Source: Luteibacter yeojuensis (GTDB lineage Bacteria; Pseudomonadota; Gammaproteobacteria; Xanthomonadales; Rhodanobacteraceae). From it: a DNA stretch of 64,000 bases. The position numbers and the translations under genes are program-made. The stretch is from positions 1,488,001 through 1,552,000 of the forward strand of contig NZ_JAAQTL010000001.1 of NCBI RefSeq assembly GCF_011742875.1, read 5' to 3'. Below are positions 53,985 to 63,779 of this stretch, in pieces (position 1 is the stretch's first letter; each line of letters opens with the position of its first letter). The notes beneath the pieces are model-generated. The model saw only the letters and a program-made list of their open reading frames with translations, was not told the origin of the DNA and ran no database searches.

Positions 53985-54755
53985 ATGACCAGACCCAACA
54001 CCCTCACCGTCGCCGGCTCCGACTCCGGTGGCGGCGCAGGCATCCAGGCCGATCTGAAGACCTTCCACGCGCGCGGCACGCACGGCCTCACCGCCATCAC
54101 CGCGGTCACCTCGCAGAACACGCGGGGCGTCACGGCGGTACACACCCTGCCCCTGGCCCATATCCGCAGCCAGATCGACGCTGTCTTCGACGACTTCCCC
54201 ATCGCCGCGGTGAAGACTGGCATGCTCGGCAGCGCCGCCGTCACCCGACTCGTCGCGAGGGAGATGCGCAAGCGACAGCCGGCGTGGCTCGTCGTCGATC
54301 CGGTCATGATCGCCACCAGCGGCGCGCGGCTGCTCGACGAGGACGCCATCGCGGCGCTGGTGGATCGCCTCATTCCCCTGGCCGACGTGATCACGCCCAA
54401 CCTGCCGGAGGCCCAGGCCCTGCTCGGCCGGCCGCTGGGCCGCGACATCGATGCCGTCGGCGCCGACCTGCTCGCCCTCGGTGCCGGAGGTGTCCTGCTC
54501 AAAGGCGGCCACGCGAAAGGCCGCGACGTCGTCGACCGCTATTACGACGCCACCGGCGTCGTGGAAGTCCGCCATCCCCGCCTCCCTTTCGAAGGCCACG
54601 GCAGCGGCTGCACCCTGGCTTCGGCGGTGGCCGCCGGGCTGGCGCGGGGGCGGTCGCCCCGCCAGGCCGTCCGCGAGGCGCTCGCCTGGGTGAACAAGGC
54701 CTTCCAGCGCGCCTGGCGGCCCGGCGGCGGTGCCGCCCACGTGCTCGGACACTGA
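53985..54755 (+). CDS. thiD: Hydroxymethylpyrimidine/phosphomethylpyrimidine kinase
   Basis: 256 residues. It phosphorylates HMP and HMP-P for thiamine synthesis. Motifs: TVAGSDSGGGAGIQADLKTF, VKTGMLGSAAV, VVDPVMIATSGARLL, ITPNLPEAQALLG and GHGSGCTLASAVAAGLARG, with the catalytic Cys/Asp region at the end. Start at 53985; the frame from 53940 lacks support. It has no other thiamine genes nearby, and I see no TPP riboswitch in the 85-base gap. Confidence 0.95.
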   Translation: MTRPNTLTVAGSDSGGGAGIQADLKTFHARGTHGLTAITAVTSQNTRGVTAVHTLPLAHIRSQIDAVFDDFPIAAVKTGMLGSAAVTRLVAREMRKRQPAWLVVDPVMIATSGARLLDEDAIAALVDRLIPLADVITPNLPEAQALLGRPLGRDIDAVGADLLALGAGGVLLKGGHAKGRDVVDRYYDATGVVEVRHPRLPFEGHGSGCTLASAVAAGLARGRSPRQAVREALAWVNKAFQRAWRPGGGAAHVLGH

Positions 54756-54831
54756 GCCCGGAGTATCCTATGCGCGTTGATACGGGCCGCCCGCGGCCGT
54801 ATGTATCGCCCGCTCCCCTCGAGTCCAACGC

Positions 54832-55779
54832 ATGAATTTCCTCGGGCCACGCTTCATCGTCCTGTACGTGCTGATCCTGTTCACGCTCTGCGTGCTGCTG
54901 GTGCACCTGCGCGGCCGCTCGCGCCTGCGCTTCGACCGCCAGCTGGTCGACCATTCGGCCATCTTCGCGCCGTACAACCTGCTGATGTACGCCTTCTCCG
55001 CCGTGCCCGCCCGGCCGATCCTCGACCGCAGCGGCTTCCCCCAGTTGGACCTGCTCCAGGCCAACTGGCAGGCCATTCGCGAGGAAGCGCTGCACCTGTT
55101 CGACGAGGGCTTCATCCGCTCCGCCGAGAAGCACAACGACGCCTCGTTCAATTCCTTCTTCAAGCAGGGCTGGAAGCGCTTCTACCTGAAGTGGTACGGC
55201 GAACCGCTCGCCTCCGCCGAAGCGCTGTGCCCGGAAACGGTGAAGCTGCTCAACGCCATCCCGAGCGTGAAGGCCGCGATGTTCGCCCTGCTGCCGCCGG
55301 GCAGCAAGCTGAATCCGCACCGCGACCCGTTCGCCGGGTCGCTGCGTTACCACCTCGGCCTCATCACGCCGAACTCCGACGACTGCCGCATCTTCGTCGA
55401 CGGCGAAATGCATGCGTGGCGCGACGGCAAGGACGTGGTCTTCGACGAAACCTATGTGCACTGGGCCGAGAACCGCACGGACCAGACCCGCGTGATCCTG
55501 TTCGCCGATGTGGAACGTCCGCTGAAGAGCGGCCTGATGACCGCGATCAACAAGCGCGTGGGTGCCTTCATGGGGTCGATCACCGCCTCGCCCAACAGCG
55601 ACGACGGCAAGGAGCAGGTCGGCTTCGTGAACCGCATGTTCGCGCTCAACCAGCGTAGCCGCGAGCGCTCGCGACGGTTCAAGAAGTCGAACCCGAAACT
55701 CTTCCGCGTGCTGAAGTACATCGGCATCCTGCTGCTGATCTGGCTCATCTTCCTGGCGCCGTATCCATTCGTCCGCTGA
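54832..55779 (+). CDS. lpxO: LpxO-type lipid A hydroxylase (aspartyl/asparaginyl beta-hydroxylase family)
   Basis: 315 residues. An N-terminal membrane helix (about 8-26) and a C-terminal one (about 293-312) flank a Fe(II)/2-oxoglutarate dioxygenase domain. Ligands: His and Asp in [18 protein letters not shown] and the distal His in [11 protein letters not shown]. Family members hydroxylate the secondary acyl chain of lipid A or an aspartyl residue; membrane anchoring favours LpxO. It follows thiD by 76 bases. A different REP pair follows the stop. Confidence 0.88.
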   Translation: MNFLGPRFIVLYVLILFTLCVLLVHLRGRSRLRFDRQLVDHSAIFAPYNLLMYAFSAVPARPILDRSGFPQLDLLQANWQAIREEALHLFDEGFIRSAEKHNDASFNSFFKQGWKRFYLKWYGEPLASAEALCPETVKLLNAIPSVKAAMFALLPPGSKLNPHRDPFAGSLRYHLGLITPNSDDCRIFVDGEMHAWRDGKDVVFDETYVHWAENRTDQTRVILFADVERPLKSGLMTAINKRVGAFMGSITASPNSDDGKEQVGFVNRMFALNQRSRERSRRFKKSNPKLFRVLKYIGILLLIWLIFLAPYPFVR

Positions 55780-55795
55780 TAAGCGTGAAACCTCT

Positions 55796-55872
55796 GGGAG
55801 CCGGCTACGCCGGCGATCCCGCGGCAGCGGGCACGCTTGTCGCGAGCACCCATCGCCGCTGAAGCGGCTCCC
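55796..55872. repeat. REP pair of a second type
   Basis: GGGAGCCGGCTACGCCGGCGAT on the left and the complement of GGGAGCCGCTTCAGCGGCGAT on the right. The motif differs from the TGTAGGAGCCGCTATAGCGG family but is related to the single element at 19171. It lies between convergent lpxO and isocitrate dehydrogenase. Confidence 0.75.
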
Positions 55873-55891
55873 GCACAAACCCGCCCAAACA

Positions 55892-55918
55892 AAAGCCCCG
55901 CGCGATGGGCGGGGCTTT
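55892..55918 (-). terminator. Terminator of the isocitrate dehydrogenase gene
   Basis: AAAGCCCCGC / GCGGGGCTTT hairpin with a 7-base loop, followed by TTGTTTG on the minus strand, 23 bases past the stop. Confidence 0.85.
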
Positions 55919-55941
55919 CGGTGTACAACGGAACCGCCGGC

Positions 55942-56964
55942 TTACGCCGTGGCGCGGATCCGCTCGACGATCGCGTCGCCGAAGGTATCGGTCGTGCCGG
56001 TGCCGCCGACGTCCGGCGTGGTGCGGTCGCGGGCGTCCATCGTGTCGCGGATGGCGCTGCGCAGGCGAGTGGCCTTGGCGACCATGTCGAGGTGGTCGAG
56101 CATGTCGGCCGCGGCGAGCAGCAGCGCGCAGGGGTTGGCCTTCTTCTGGCCCGCGATGTCCGGCGCCGAACCGTGCACGGCCTCGAAGATGGCCGCGTCC
56201 TTGCCGATGTTCGCGCCCGGCGCGAGGCCGAGGCCACCGACCAGACCGGCGCAGAGGTCGGAGAGGATGTCGCCGAACAGGTTGGTGGTGACGATCACGT
56301 CGAACTGGTACGGATTCATCACCAGCTGCATGCACGCGTTGTCGACGATCATCTCGCTGAATTCGAGATCGGGGTAATCCTTCGCCACTTCGCGCGCCAC
56401 GTCGAGGAACAGGCCCGACGAGGTCTTCATGATGTTGGCCTTGTGCACGGCCGTGACCTTCTTGCGCCCCTTCCTGCGCGCCATCTCGAAACCGTAGCGG
56501 CAGATGCGCTCCATGCCCGGGCGGGTGTTGCGGATGACCGACACGGCCACCTCGTTCTCGCCCTCGCCCTCGCGCGTCTGGCCTTCGGCCATGTACGCGC
56601 CCATGGTGTTCTCGCGCACCGTGATGATGTCGATGTTCTCGTAGCGCGCCTTCGTGCCCGGGAAGCTGATCGCCGGACGCACGTTAGCGTAGAGGTCGAA
56701 CTTGCGGCGGAGGGTGACGTTGATCGAGGTGAAACCGCCACCGATCGGGGTGGTCAGCGGACCCTTGAGGGCCACCTTGTGCTTCTCGATCGCATCGAGC
56801 GTGGCCTGCGGCAGGAGATCGCCATGCTTCTCGAGCGCCACCATGCCGGCGTCCACGTAGTCGTAGGTGAGGCCGCAGTCGAGCGCGTCGAGGACGCGGA
56901 TCGTCGCGTCCATGATCTCGGGGCCGATACCGTCGCCGGGGATCACGGCAATGGTTTTGCTCAT
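55942..56964 (-). CDS. Isocitrate dehydrogenase, NAD-dependent type
   Basis: 340 residues. It belongs to the isocitrate/isopropylmalate dehydrogenase family: [14 protein letters not shown] at the front, RENTMGAYM (substrate Ser replaced by Thr-Met, as in NAD-IDH), [17 protein letters not shown] with the Lys, and [27 protein letters not shown]. The length and sequence are closest to the short NAD-type enzymes found in xanthomonads; isopropylmalate dehydrogenase is excluded because no leu genes are near and the substrate loop differs. Start at 56964 (MSKTIAVI). A terminator follows. Confidence 0.88.
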   Translation of the reverse strand: MSKTIAVIPGDGIGPEIMDATIRVLDALDCGLTYDYVDAGMVALEKHGDLLPQATLDAIEKHKVALKGPLTTPIGGGFTSINVTLRRKFDLYANVRPAISFPGTKARYENIDIITVRENTMGAYMAEGQTREGEGENEVAVSVIRNTRPGMERICRYGFEMARRKGRKKVTAVHKANIMKTSSGLFLDVAREVAKDYPDLEFSEMIVDNACMQLVMNPYQFDVIVTTNLFGDILSDLCAGLVGGLGLAPGANIGKDAAIFEAVHGSAPDIAGQKKANPCALLLAAADMLDHLDMVAKATRLRSAIRDTMDARDRTTPDVGGTGTTDTFGDAIVERIRATA

Positions 56965-57052
56965 GGGGATACTCCTGAGGGGGTGGCGCAATGGGGAGAA
57001 AATCGTCCAATTATCGGCGATCTACCCCGTTTCCTCAAGGATCGCGCGCGGG

Positions 57053-57442
57053 TCAGGCGGTCGTGTGGTCCGCGCAGGCGGCCGCTTCGCCCGTCGCCTC
57101 GCCTTCGAGGGAATCGAGGAAATCGACGGCGCGGCGCAGGTGCGGGATCACGATGGACCCGCCCACCACGAGGCCGACGCTGAAGACCTCGAAAAACTCG
57201 TCGCGGTTCACGCCCGCTTCCTTGCACTGGGCCACGTGGTAGCTGATGCAGTCGTCGCAGCGCAGCACCATCGAGGCGACCAGGCCGAGCATCTCCTTGG
57301 TCTTCACGTCCAGCGCACCCTCGCGGTACGTCTGCGTGTCGAGGGCGAAGAAGCGGCGCACCACCTGGTTGTCCTCGGCCAGGATCCGTTCGTTCATCCG
57401 TTTGCGGAACGCGGTGAACTCTTCCACGCGATCGCCGGCCAT
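57053..57442 (-). CDS. Carboxymuconolactone decarboxylase/AhpD-like protein
   Basis: 129 residues, all-alpha. The AhpD-like motif is MVLRCDDCISYHVAQCKEAGVNRDEFFEVFSVG, with the C-x2-C pair and the downstream His typical of thiol-active members. It probably acts as a small disulfide reductase or peroxidase; the substrate is unknown. Its ATG shares one base with the grxC stop (TGATG), so it is coupled to a glutaredoxin, which supports a thiol-redox role. Confidence 0.87.
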   Translation of the reverse strand: MAGDRVEEFTAFRKRMNERILAEDNQVVRRFFALDTQTYREGALDVKTKEMLGLVASMVLRCDDCISYHVAQCKEAGVNRDEFFEVFSVGLVVGGSIVIPHLRRAVDFLDSLEGEATGEAAACADHTTA

Positions 57443-57711
57443 CAGTGCGCCGCCCCGAGGATCTCCGCCAGGCGGCCGCTGCGGTCGGCCGCGGCGAGGT
57501 CGTCGAAACCGCCCACATGGGTGCCGTTGATGAAGATCTGCGGCACCGTGCGACGGCCGCCGCTCTTCTCGAGCATCGCCTCGCGCTGGGCGGGATCGGC
57601 GTCGATCCGCACCTCGTTCCAGGACAGGCCCTTGGCCTTGAGCAGGTTTTTCGCCGCCACGCAGTACGGGCAGACGGCGGTCGAATAGATGGTGATCTCG
57701 GGGGTGGACAT
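57442..57711 (-). CDS. grxC: Glutaredoxin 3
   Basis: 89 residues. The active site is CPYC at 14-17 (STAVCPYCVAAK); the glutathione-binding TVPQIFINGTHVGGFDDL is complete. It reduces protein disulfides and glutathione mixed disulfides. Coupled to the AhpD-like gene and divergent from the M48 protease. Confidence 0.95.
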   Translation of the reverse strand: MSTPEITIYSTAVCPYCVAAKNLLKAKGLSWNEVRIDADPAQREAMLEKSGGRRTVPQIFINGTHVGGFDDLAAADRSGRLAEILGAAH

Positions 57712-57868
57712 GGAACGATTTCTCGGCGGGAATAGGCGCGAAATGGTGGCCCGGGACGGATTTTACAAGACGAAACGAACCCGCGGCCCACCTTACTGTC
57801 AAAGCCATCCAAGCGCCCCGTCCGTGGAAGGCGACTCTTCGTTTGGTGATGGTATCGTCGTTCGACCT

Positions 57869-59485
57869 ATGCGCCCGTCCTTTCCCCGCCTCGCCCTCAT
57901 CGCCACCGCCACCCTCGCGACCCTGGTCGCGGGCGCCCAGGACGCCGTCCGCCTCCCCGACCTGGGCAGCTCCGCCAACGCCCTCATCAGTCCGCGCGAG
58001 GCCGACCAGTACGGCGCGATGATGCTGCGCCAGATGCACGCGCTGGACATGACGGTGGACGACGCGCTGCTCGACCAGTACATCAACGACCTGGGCTACC
58101 GCCTGGTGGCGGCCAGCGACCGTCCGAAGGACCACTTCTCCTTCTTCATCGTGCGCGACGACCAGATCAACGCCTTCGCCGCGCCGGGCGGCTACATCGG
58201 CGTGAACGCCGGCCTGATCGACATCACCAGCAGCGAGAGCGAGCTGGCCGGCGTCATCGCGCACGAAATCGGCCATATCACGCAGAACCACCTGTACCGG
58301 GCCTTCGAGGACTCGAAGAAGAACGCTCCGCTGATGGCCCTCGTGCTGCTGGGCGCCATCGCCGCCGGCGCGGGCGGCGGCGCGGGCGACGCCGCTCCCG
58401 CCGTGCTCATGGGCGGCCAGGGCCTGCTTCTCCAACGGCAGATCAACTTCACCCGCAAGGACGAGATCGAGGCCGACCGGGTCGGCATCCAGACCCTCGC
58501 CAATGCCGGTTTCGACCCGAATGCCATGGCCGGCTTCTTCGGCCGCATGCAGGACACCCTGCGCGTCGGTCAGGGCGAGGAAGCCCTCCCCGCGCTGCTG
58601 CAGACCCATCCGGTGACCCTCGCCCGCATCAGCGACGCGAAGGCGCGCGCCCGTGTGCTCGAGGAGCGCCAGGCGAACCGGCCGCGCCTGCCCACCCTCG
58701 ACAAGACCACCTGGGAGAAGAGCACCGCCCCGGTGCTGTACGTGAAGGACCCGACCACCCTGGTCGGCACCGCCGCCAAGCCCCCCAAGGACAGCGTCGG
58801 CGACACGTATGCGCTGATGCGCGAGCGCGTGCGCGTCCTGTCGGGCGACGCCCGGAAGCTCTCCGGTTACTACGCCAGCAACCTGAAGCGGAAGGATTTC
58901 GATACCGCGGCCAACCGCTACGGGTACGCCCTGGCGTTGTTGCGGAGCGAGCAGGGCGCGGCGGCCGTGGACCAGCTCCAGCCGCTCCTGTCGAGTCAGC
59001 CGGGCAATGTGGTGATCCGGCTCGCCATGGCGGACGCATACCAGGCGGCGGGCAGGCACGGCGACGCCATGGCGATCTACAAGGCCCTGCACGACAATTC
59101 CCCCCGCAACCGGGCCGTGGTCCTGGGCTACGCCAAGGCTCTCGCCAACAGCGGTCGGGCCGACGACGCCCGCGCGGCGGCGGCCATGCTGCGGCCGATG
59201 CTCGACGACAGCGACGATCCTGAGATCTTTCGCACTTTTGCCCGGGCCAGCGAACGCGCGGGAGACAGCGTGCGCGCCGCCGAGGCCTATGCCGACAGCG
59301 CCTACCTGTCCGGCCGCCCCTTCGACGCCATGGAACAGCTGCGCCGGCTGCTGAAGCGGGACGACCTCGACTACTACCAGCGCTCGCGCATCCAGGCCCG
59401 TATCGGCGACCTGACCCCGCTCCTCCTCGAACTGCGCAAGAAGCGCGTCGCCACCGACGACAACCCGGACGGCCGGAGCCAGTGA
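57869..59485 (+). CDS. bepA: BepA-like periplasmic M48 metalloprotease with TPR domain
   Basis: 538 residues. A signal peptide (about residues 1-24, cleaved near AGA-QDA) is followed by the M48 peptidase domain (about 50-260): LAGVIAHEIGHITQNHL supplies HEIGH and KDEIEADRVGIQ the third ligand. A TPR region (about 310-530) with repeated helices (AANRYGYALALL, LAMADAYQAAGRHGDAMAIY) follows. E. coli BepA (487 residues) degrades or helps mature LptD and BAM substrates. It is a single gene upstream of phoB. Confidence 0.9.
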   Translation: MRPSFPRLALIATATLATLVAGAQDAVRLPDLGSSANALISPREADQYGAMMLRQMHALDMTVDDALLDQYINDLGYRLVAASDRPKDHFSFFIVRDDQINAFAAPGGYIGVNAGLIDITSSESELAGVIAHEIGHITQNHLYRAFEDSKKNAPLMALVLLGAIAAGAGGGAGDAAPAVLMGGQGLLLQRQINFTRKDEIEADRVGIQTLANAGFDPNAMAGFFGRMQDTLRVGQGEEALPALLQTHPVTLARISDAKARARVLEERQANRPRLPTLDKTTWEKSTAPVLYVKDPTTLVGTAAKPPKDSVGDTYALMRERVRVLSGDARKLSGYYASNLKRKDFDTAANRYGYALALLRSEQGAAAVDQLQPLLSSQPGNVVIRLAMADAYQAAGRHGDAMAIYKALHDNSPRNRAVVLGYAKALANSGRADDARAAAAMLRPMLDDSDDPEIFRTFARASERAGDSVRAAEAYADSAYLSGRPFDAMEQLRRLLKRDDLDYYQRSRIQARIGDLTPLLLELRKKRVATDDNPDGRSQ

Positions 59486-59590
59486 ACGGCGGGCGCCGGT
59501 TTGCCGAAAAGGCCTAATGTGACGATTGTCATTGCCGTGTAACACTGCATGGCTGCAATATGACCGTCATAGCCAACGAGCGGTCACAGC

Positions 59591-60280
59591 GTGCATAAGC
59601 GCATCCTTATCGTGGAAGACGAAGCTTCGATTCGCGACATGGTCGCCTTCGCGCTTCGCAAGGCGGGCATGGATGCGGCGCACGCCGCGGACGCCCGCGC
59701 CGCCCAGATGGCCATCTCGGAACGGGTTCCCGACCTGATCCTGCTGGACTGGATGCTCCCGGGCACCAGTGGCCTGGAGCTGGCCCGGCGCCTGCGCCGC
59801 GAGGAACTCTCGCGGGAGATCCCGATCATCATGCTCACCGCCCGCGGCGAGGAAATGGATCGCGTGAACGGCCTGGAAGCCGGCGTCGACGACTACGTCA
59901 TCAAGCCCTTCTCCACCCGCGAACTGATCGCCCGGATCAAGGCGGTGCTGCGCCGCAGCCAGGGCGACGACGGGTCGGGCGTGGTGGAACTCGGTGGCCT
60001 GCGCATCGACGGGCCAGCGCACCGTGTGTTCGCCGGCGAGGACGCCGTGCCCATCGGGCCGACCGAATACCGCCTGCTCTTCTTCTTCATGACCCACCCG
60101 GAGCGCGTGTACTCGCGCGCGCAGCTGCTCGACCACGTATGGGGCGGCAGCGTGTATGTGGAGGAACGCACGGTCGACGTGCACATCCGCCGCCTGCGCA
60201 AGACGCTGGAGCCGTGGAAGCTGGACGACATGGTCCAGACCGTCCGCGGCGCAGGTTACCGGTTCTCCTCCAATACCTAG
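59591..60280 (+). CDS. phoB: Phosphate regulon response regulator PhoB
   Basis: 229 residues from a GTG start. The receiver domain has acidic residues Glu9, Asp10 and Glu11, phospho-acceptor Asp53 ([10 protein letters not shown]), and Thr/Lys in MLTARGEE and VIKPFS. The C-terminal OmpR-type winged helix (about 132-229) shows [18 protein letters not shown] and VRGAGYRF. The phoR gene follows, and ppk1 after it, a cluster of phosphate functions. A conserved Pho box upstream could not be confirmed. Confidence 0.94.
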   Translation: MHKRILIVEDEASIRDMVAFALRKAGMDAAHAADARAAQMAISERVPDLILLDWMLPGTSGLELARRLRREELSREIPIIMLTARGEEMDRVNGLEAGVDDYVIKPFSTRELIARIKAVLRRSQGDDGSGVVELGGLRIDGPAHRVFAGEDAVPIGPTEYRLLFFFMTHPERVYSRAQLLDHVWGGSVYVEERTVDVHIRRLRKTLEPWKLDDMVQTVRGAGYRFSSNT

Positions 60281-60338
60281 GTTTTCCGGGTCCAGGCGCG
60301 CTATGGTGGGTGCCACCAGACCGTCATCGGCCCAACGC

Positions 60339-61616
60339 ATGTCCGATCGCTTCGTCACCACCTGGCGACTTCCCGCCGCATGCGCCGTGGCGCTGCTGGC
60401 GGCCGCCGGCGTCGGTTTGCTGGTAGGTGCGACCCTTCCTGTCATCGCCGCGGTCGCCGTAGCGGAAACCGTCGTGCTGCTGTCTTTGTTCCGTCATAAG
60501 ACGCGGCCAATGTTGCAATCGCCCGCCACGTCCCACCCTGAGCATGACCGTCTGATGACTCGCACCCGCCGTATCGCCTCACGCCTGCGCGACCTGCGCA
60601 GCGCGGCCGGAACCCTGCCGGACGCCGTGGTCCTGCTCGACCACGGCCTGCACGTGCGCTGGTTCAACCACGCGGCGGAAGACCTGCTCGGCCTCAAGCG
60701 TCCGCGCGACCGCGGCCGTTCCATCGCGGAGCTGCTACGCAATTCGGAACTTGCCGAATGGCTCGCCGACGGCGGACGCGAACCGCTCAACGACGTCACC
60801 GCCCCCGGCCATCCCAACCGCCACGTCACCGCCACGCTGTTGCCCTTCGGCAGCCGGCAGCGCCTGCTCCTGGCGCGCGACACCAGCCACCTCACCCGCC
60901 TGGAACAGATCCGCCGCGACTTCGTGGCGAACGTCTCGCACGAGCTGCGTACGCCGCTCACGGTGATCCACGGCTATCTCGAGCTGCTCGACCCGGAAGA
61001 CGTGCCCGAACTGGCGCCGGTGCTCGACGAGATGCGCGCGCAGTCCAAGCGCATGGGCCAGATCGTGGAAGACCTGCTGACCCTGTCCCGCCTGGAAACG
61101 CAGGACCACGTGGCCGAGGAGCACGTGCAGATGTCTCCCCTGCTCGCCAGCCTGCGCAAGGAGGCCGAAGCGCTCAGCCAGGGGCGGCACACGATATCGC
61201 TCGATGTCGCCACCCCGTACGACCTGCTCGGCTCGCCGAAGGACCTGCACAGCGCGTTCTCCAACCTCGTCAGCAACGCCGTGCGCTATACGCCCACCGG
61301 GGGTCGCATCGCCATCCGCTGGGCCGAATTCGAAGGCGGCGCGCGCTTCTCGGTACAGGATTCCGGCTTCGGCATTCCCGCCGCGCACATCGCCCGCCTC
61401 ACCGAACGCTTCTACCGCGTATCGTCCAGCCGCTCGCGCGACTCGGGCGGCACGGGCCTCGGCCTGTCCATCGTGAAGCACGTGCTGAACCTGCACCAGG
61501 CCCGCCTGGCGATCGAAAGCGAGCCTGGCAAGGGCTCGACCTTCGCCTGCGTGTTCGGCAGCGAGCGCCTGATCGACGGAGCGCGGGTCCAGGAAGCCGC
61601 CGGACTGCACCCCTGA
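60339..61616 (+). CDS. phoR: Phosphate regulon sensor histidine kinase PhoR
   Basis: 425 residues. An N-terminal hydrophobic pair (about residues 10-55) anchors it without a large periplasmic domain. A PAS domain (about 90-175) follows, then the H box VANVSHELRTPLTVIHGYLELL with the phospho-acceptor His, N box LVSNAVRYTPTGG, G boxes DSGFGI and GGTGLGLSIVKHVL. As in E. coli it probably senses Pi through the PstSCAB-PhoU system, which is not in the window. An in-frame ATG at 60303 is possible; I prefer 60339 (MSDRF). It lies 58 bases after phoB. Confidence 0.93.
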   Translation: MSDRFVTTWRLPAACAVALLAAAGVGLLVGATLPVIAAVAVAETVVLLSLFRHKTRPMLQSPATSHPEHDRLMTRTRRIASRLRDLRSAAGTLPDAVVLLDHGLHVRWFNHAAEDLLGLKRPRDRGRSIAELLRNSELAEWLADGGREPLNDVTAPGHPNRHVTATLLPFGSRQRLLLARDTSHLTRLEQIRRDFVANVSHELRTPLTVIHGYLELLDPEDVPELAPVLDEMRAQSKRMGQIVEDLLTLSRLETQDHVAEEHVQMSPLLASLRKEAEALSQGRHTISLDVATPYDLLGSPKDLHSAFSNLVSNAVRYTPTGGRIAIRWAEFEGGARFSVQDSGFGIPAAHIARLTERFYRVSSSRSRDSGGTGLGLSIVKHVLNLHQARLAIESEPGKGSTFACVFGSERLIDGARVQEAAGLHP

Positions 61617-61703
61617 TGGCCAGGATGGCTTGCTGCGTCGCCGCTTTCCGGCATGATCGCCGATGAGCCACCATCGGACGTCGTGAGTGGAACATTGGAA
61701 CGC

Positions 61704-63779
61704 ATGAGCAAGACCGTGGATCTCGCCAACCCCGAGCTGTACATCAATCGCGAACTGGCGGCACTGGAATTCAACTTCCGTGTCCTGGCCCAGGCGCGCG
61801 ATCCCGACGTGCCCGTGCTGGAGCGCCTGCGCTACCTCACCATCGTGAACAACAACCTCGACGAATACTTCGAGGTGCGCGTGGCCGTGCTCAAGCACAA
61901 GCACGCCCTCGGCGCCGCCGTACCGGGTGCCGACGGCCTCTCGTCCAGCGAGATCCTCGCGCGCATCCGCGAGCGCGCGCTGGAGCTGGTGGCCGAGATC
62001 TTCGACACCTGGCGGGAGGAACTGCTGCCGGCGCTCGATGCCGAGGGCATCCGCTTCCTCACCCGCGACGGCTGGAGCGACAAGCAACGCCGCTGGCTGC
62101 AGGGCTATTTCCAGAACGAGATCATGCCGGTGCTTTCCCCGCTCGGCCTCGATCCCGCGCATCCGTTCCCGCGCATCCTCAACAAGACGCTCAATCTCGC
62201 CGTGGTGCTCAAGGGCCGCGACGCGTTCGGGCGCGAGGGTCACATGGCGCTGGTGCGGGCACCGCGCTCCCTGCCGAGGATCATCCACCTCCCCGCCGAG
62301 GTCTCCGGCGGCGACGGCGATTTCGTCTTCCTCGCCGAAGTGCTGCAGGCGTTCGCCGACGAGATCTTCCCCGGCTTCCAGGTCTGCGCCGCCTACCAGT
62401 TCCGCGTCACGCGCAACAGCGAGCTGGTGGTCGAGGAGGCCGAGGTGGAGAACCTCGCCCGTGCGCTGAGCGAGGAACTCGCCGGTCGCGGCTACGCGCG
62501 CCCCGTCCGCCTCGAGGTCGGCGCCGACTGTCCGCGCGCGATCACCGAGATGCTGATCGCGAATTTCGACCTGGAGGAAACGGACGTCTATCGCTGCGAC
62601 GGCCCGGTGAACATCATCCGCGCCGGCATGATCTACGACCAGGTGGACCGCCCCGAACTGAAGTTCCCGCGTTTCACCCCGCGCCTCTCGCCCGCCTTCG
62701 ACAAGGGCGTGAACGAGTTCGACGTCCTCGGCGCCCGCGACGTGCTGCTGCACCACCCCTACGAATCCTTCGCCTCGGTGGTGGAACTGCTGCGCCGCGC
62801 CGTGGACGATCCGGGCGTTCTCGCCATCAAGCAGACGCTGTACCGCGCCGGCAAGGATTCGCCGCTGGTCGACCTCCTGGTGGAGGCCGCGCGCAACGGC
62901 AAGGACGTCACCGTCGTGATCGAGCTGCGCGCGCGTTTCGACGAGGAGGCCAACATCGGGCTCGCGAACCGGCTGCAGGAAGCCGGCGTGCAGGTCGTCT
63001 ACGGCGTGGTGGGCTACAAGACCCACGCGAAGATGCTGCTGATCGTGCGCCGCGAAGGCGGCGGCCTGCGCCGCTACGTGCACCTGTCCACCGGCAACTA
63101 CCACCAGGGCAACAGCCGCGGCTACACCGACATCGGCCTCATGACGGCCGATCCGGAGATCGGCGAGGACATCCACAAGGTGTTCCAGCAGCTTTCGGGC
63201 CTCGGCCCGATGATCCAGCTGAAACGCCTGCTGCATTCGCCGTTCACGCTCTACACCAGCGTGATGGCCAAGATCGAGCGCGAGACGGAGCACGCACGCC
63301 ACGGGCGGCCCGGCCGCATCGTCGCCAAGCTCAACGCACTGAACGAGGCGCACGTCGTCGAAGCGCTCTACCGCGCCTCCATGGCGGGCGTGCAGATCGA
63401 CCTCATCATCCGCGGCGCGTGCACGCTGCGCCCGGGCATTCCGGGCGTGTCCGACAACATCCGCGTCCGCTCCATCGTGGGGCGCTTCCTCGAGCACAGC
63501 CGCGTCTACTGGTTCGGCAACGACGGCGCGCCCGAACTGTACTGCGCCAGCGCGGACTGGATGGAGCGAAACCTCATGCGCCGCATCGAAGTGGGCGTGC
63601 CGATCCTCCAGCCGGAACTCGCCCGCCGCGTGTACGACGAGACGCTCGACAACTACCTGCGCGACAACACGCAGGCGTGGATCCTCGGCAGCGACGGCCG
63701 CTACACGCGCAGCCACCCGGCCAGGGGCGAGGCGCCGCACGCGGCGCAGCAAGCCCTCCTCGCGGCTTACAGCGGGTGA
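61704..63779 (+). CDS. ppk1: Polyphosphate kinase 1
   Basis: 691 residues from the ATG at 61704; an ATG at 61653 would give 708. It makes inorganic polyphosphate from ATP. The N domain starts LYINRELAALEFNFRVLAQA; the PLD-like catalytic domains carry YGVVGYKTHAKMLLIVRR with the autophosphorylated His, HLSTGNYHQGNSRGYTDIGL, and RGACTLRPGIPG. The position after phoBR suggests Pho control, though no promoter was confirmed. Its stop overlaps the next start (GTGA). Confidence 0.95.
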   Translation: MSKTVDLANPELYINRELAALEFNFRVLAQARDPDVPVLERLRYLTIVNNNLDEYFEVRVAVLKHKHALGAAVPGADGLSSSEILARIRERALELVAEIFDTWREELLPALDAEGIRFLTRDGWSDKQRRWLQGYFQNEIMPVLSPLGLDPAHPFPRILNKTLNLAVVLKGRDAFGREGHMALVRAPRSLPRIIHLPAEVSGGDGDFVFLAEVLQAFADEIFPGFQVCAAYQFRVTRNSELVVEEAEVENLARALSEELAGRGYARPVRLEVGADCPRAITEMLIANFDLEETDVYRCDGPVNIIRAGMIYDQVDRPELKFPRFTPRLSPAFDKGVNEFDVLGARDVLLHHPYESFASVVELLRRAVDDPGVLAIKQTLYRAGKDSPLVDLLVEAARNGKDVTVVIELRARFDEEANIGLANRLQEAGVQVVYGVVGYKTHAKMLLIVRREGGGLRRYVHLSTGNYHQGNSRGYTDIGLMTADPEIGEDIHKVFQQLSGLGPMIQLKRLLHSPFTLYTSVMAKIERETEHARHGRPGRIVAKLNALNEAHVVEALYRASMAGVQIDLIIRGACTLRPGIPGVSDNIRVRSIVGRFLEHSRVYWFGNDGAPELYCASADWMERNLMRRIEVGVPILQPELARRVYDETLDNYLRDNTQAWILGSDGRYTRSHPARGEAPHAAQQALLAAYSG

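Noticed and set aside
57443..59545. N-terminal extension of the AhpD-like frame across grxC and the M48 gene
   Set aside because: The extension is antisense to the M48 protease and in another frame of grxC. The TGATG junction at 57442 gives the real start.
59486..59590. Pho box upstream of phoB
   Set aside because: There are GTCAT words (near 59528 and 59573) but not two CTGTCAT-like repeats 11 bases apart, so I could not support an operator.
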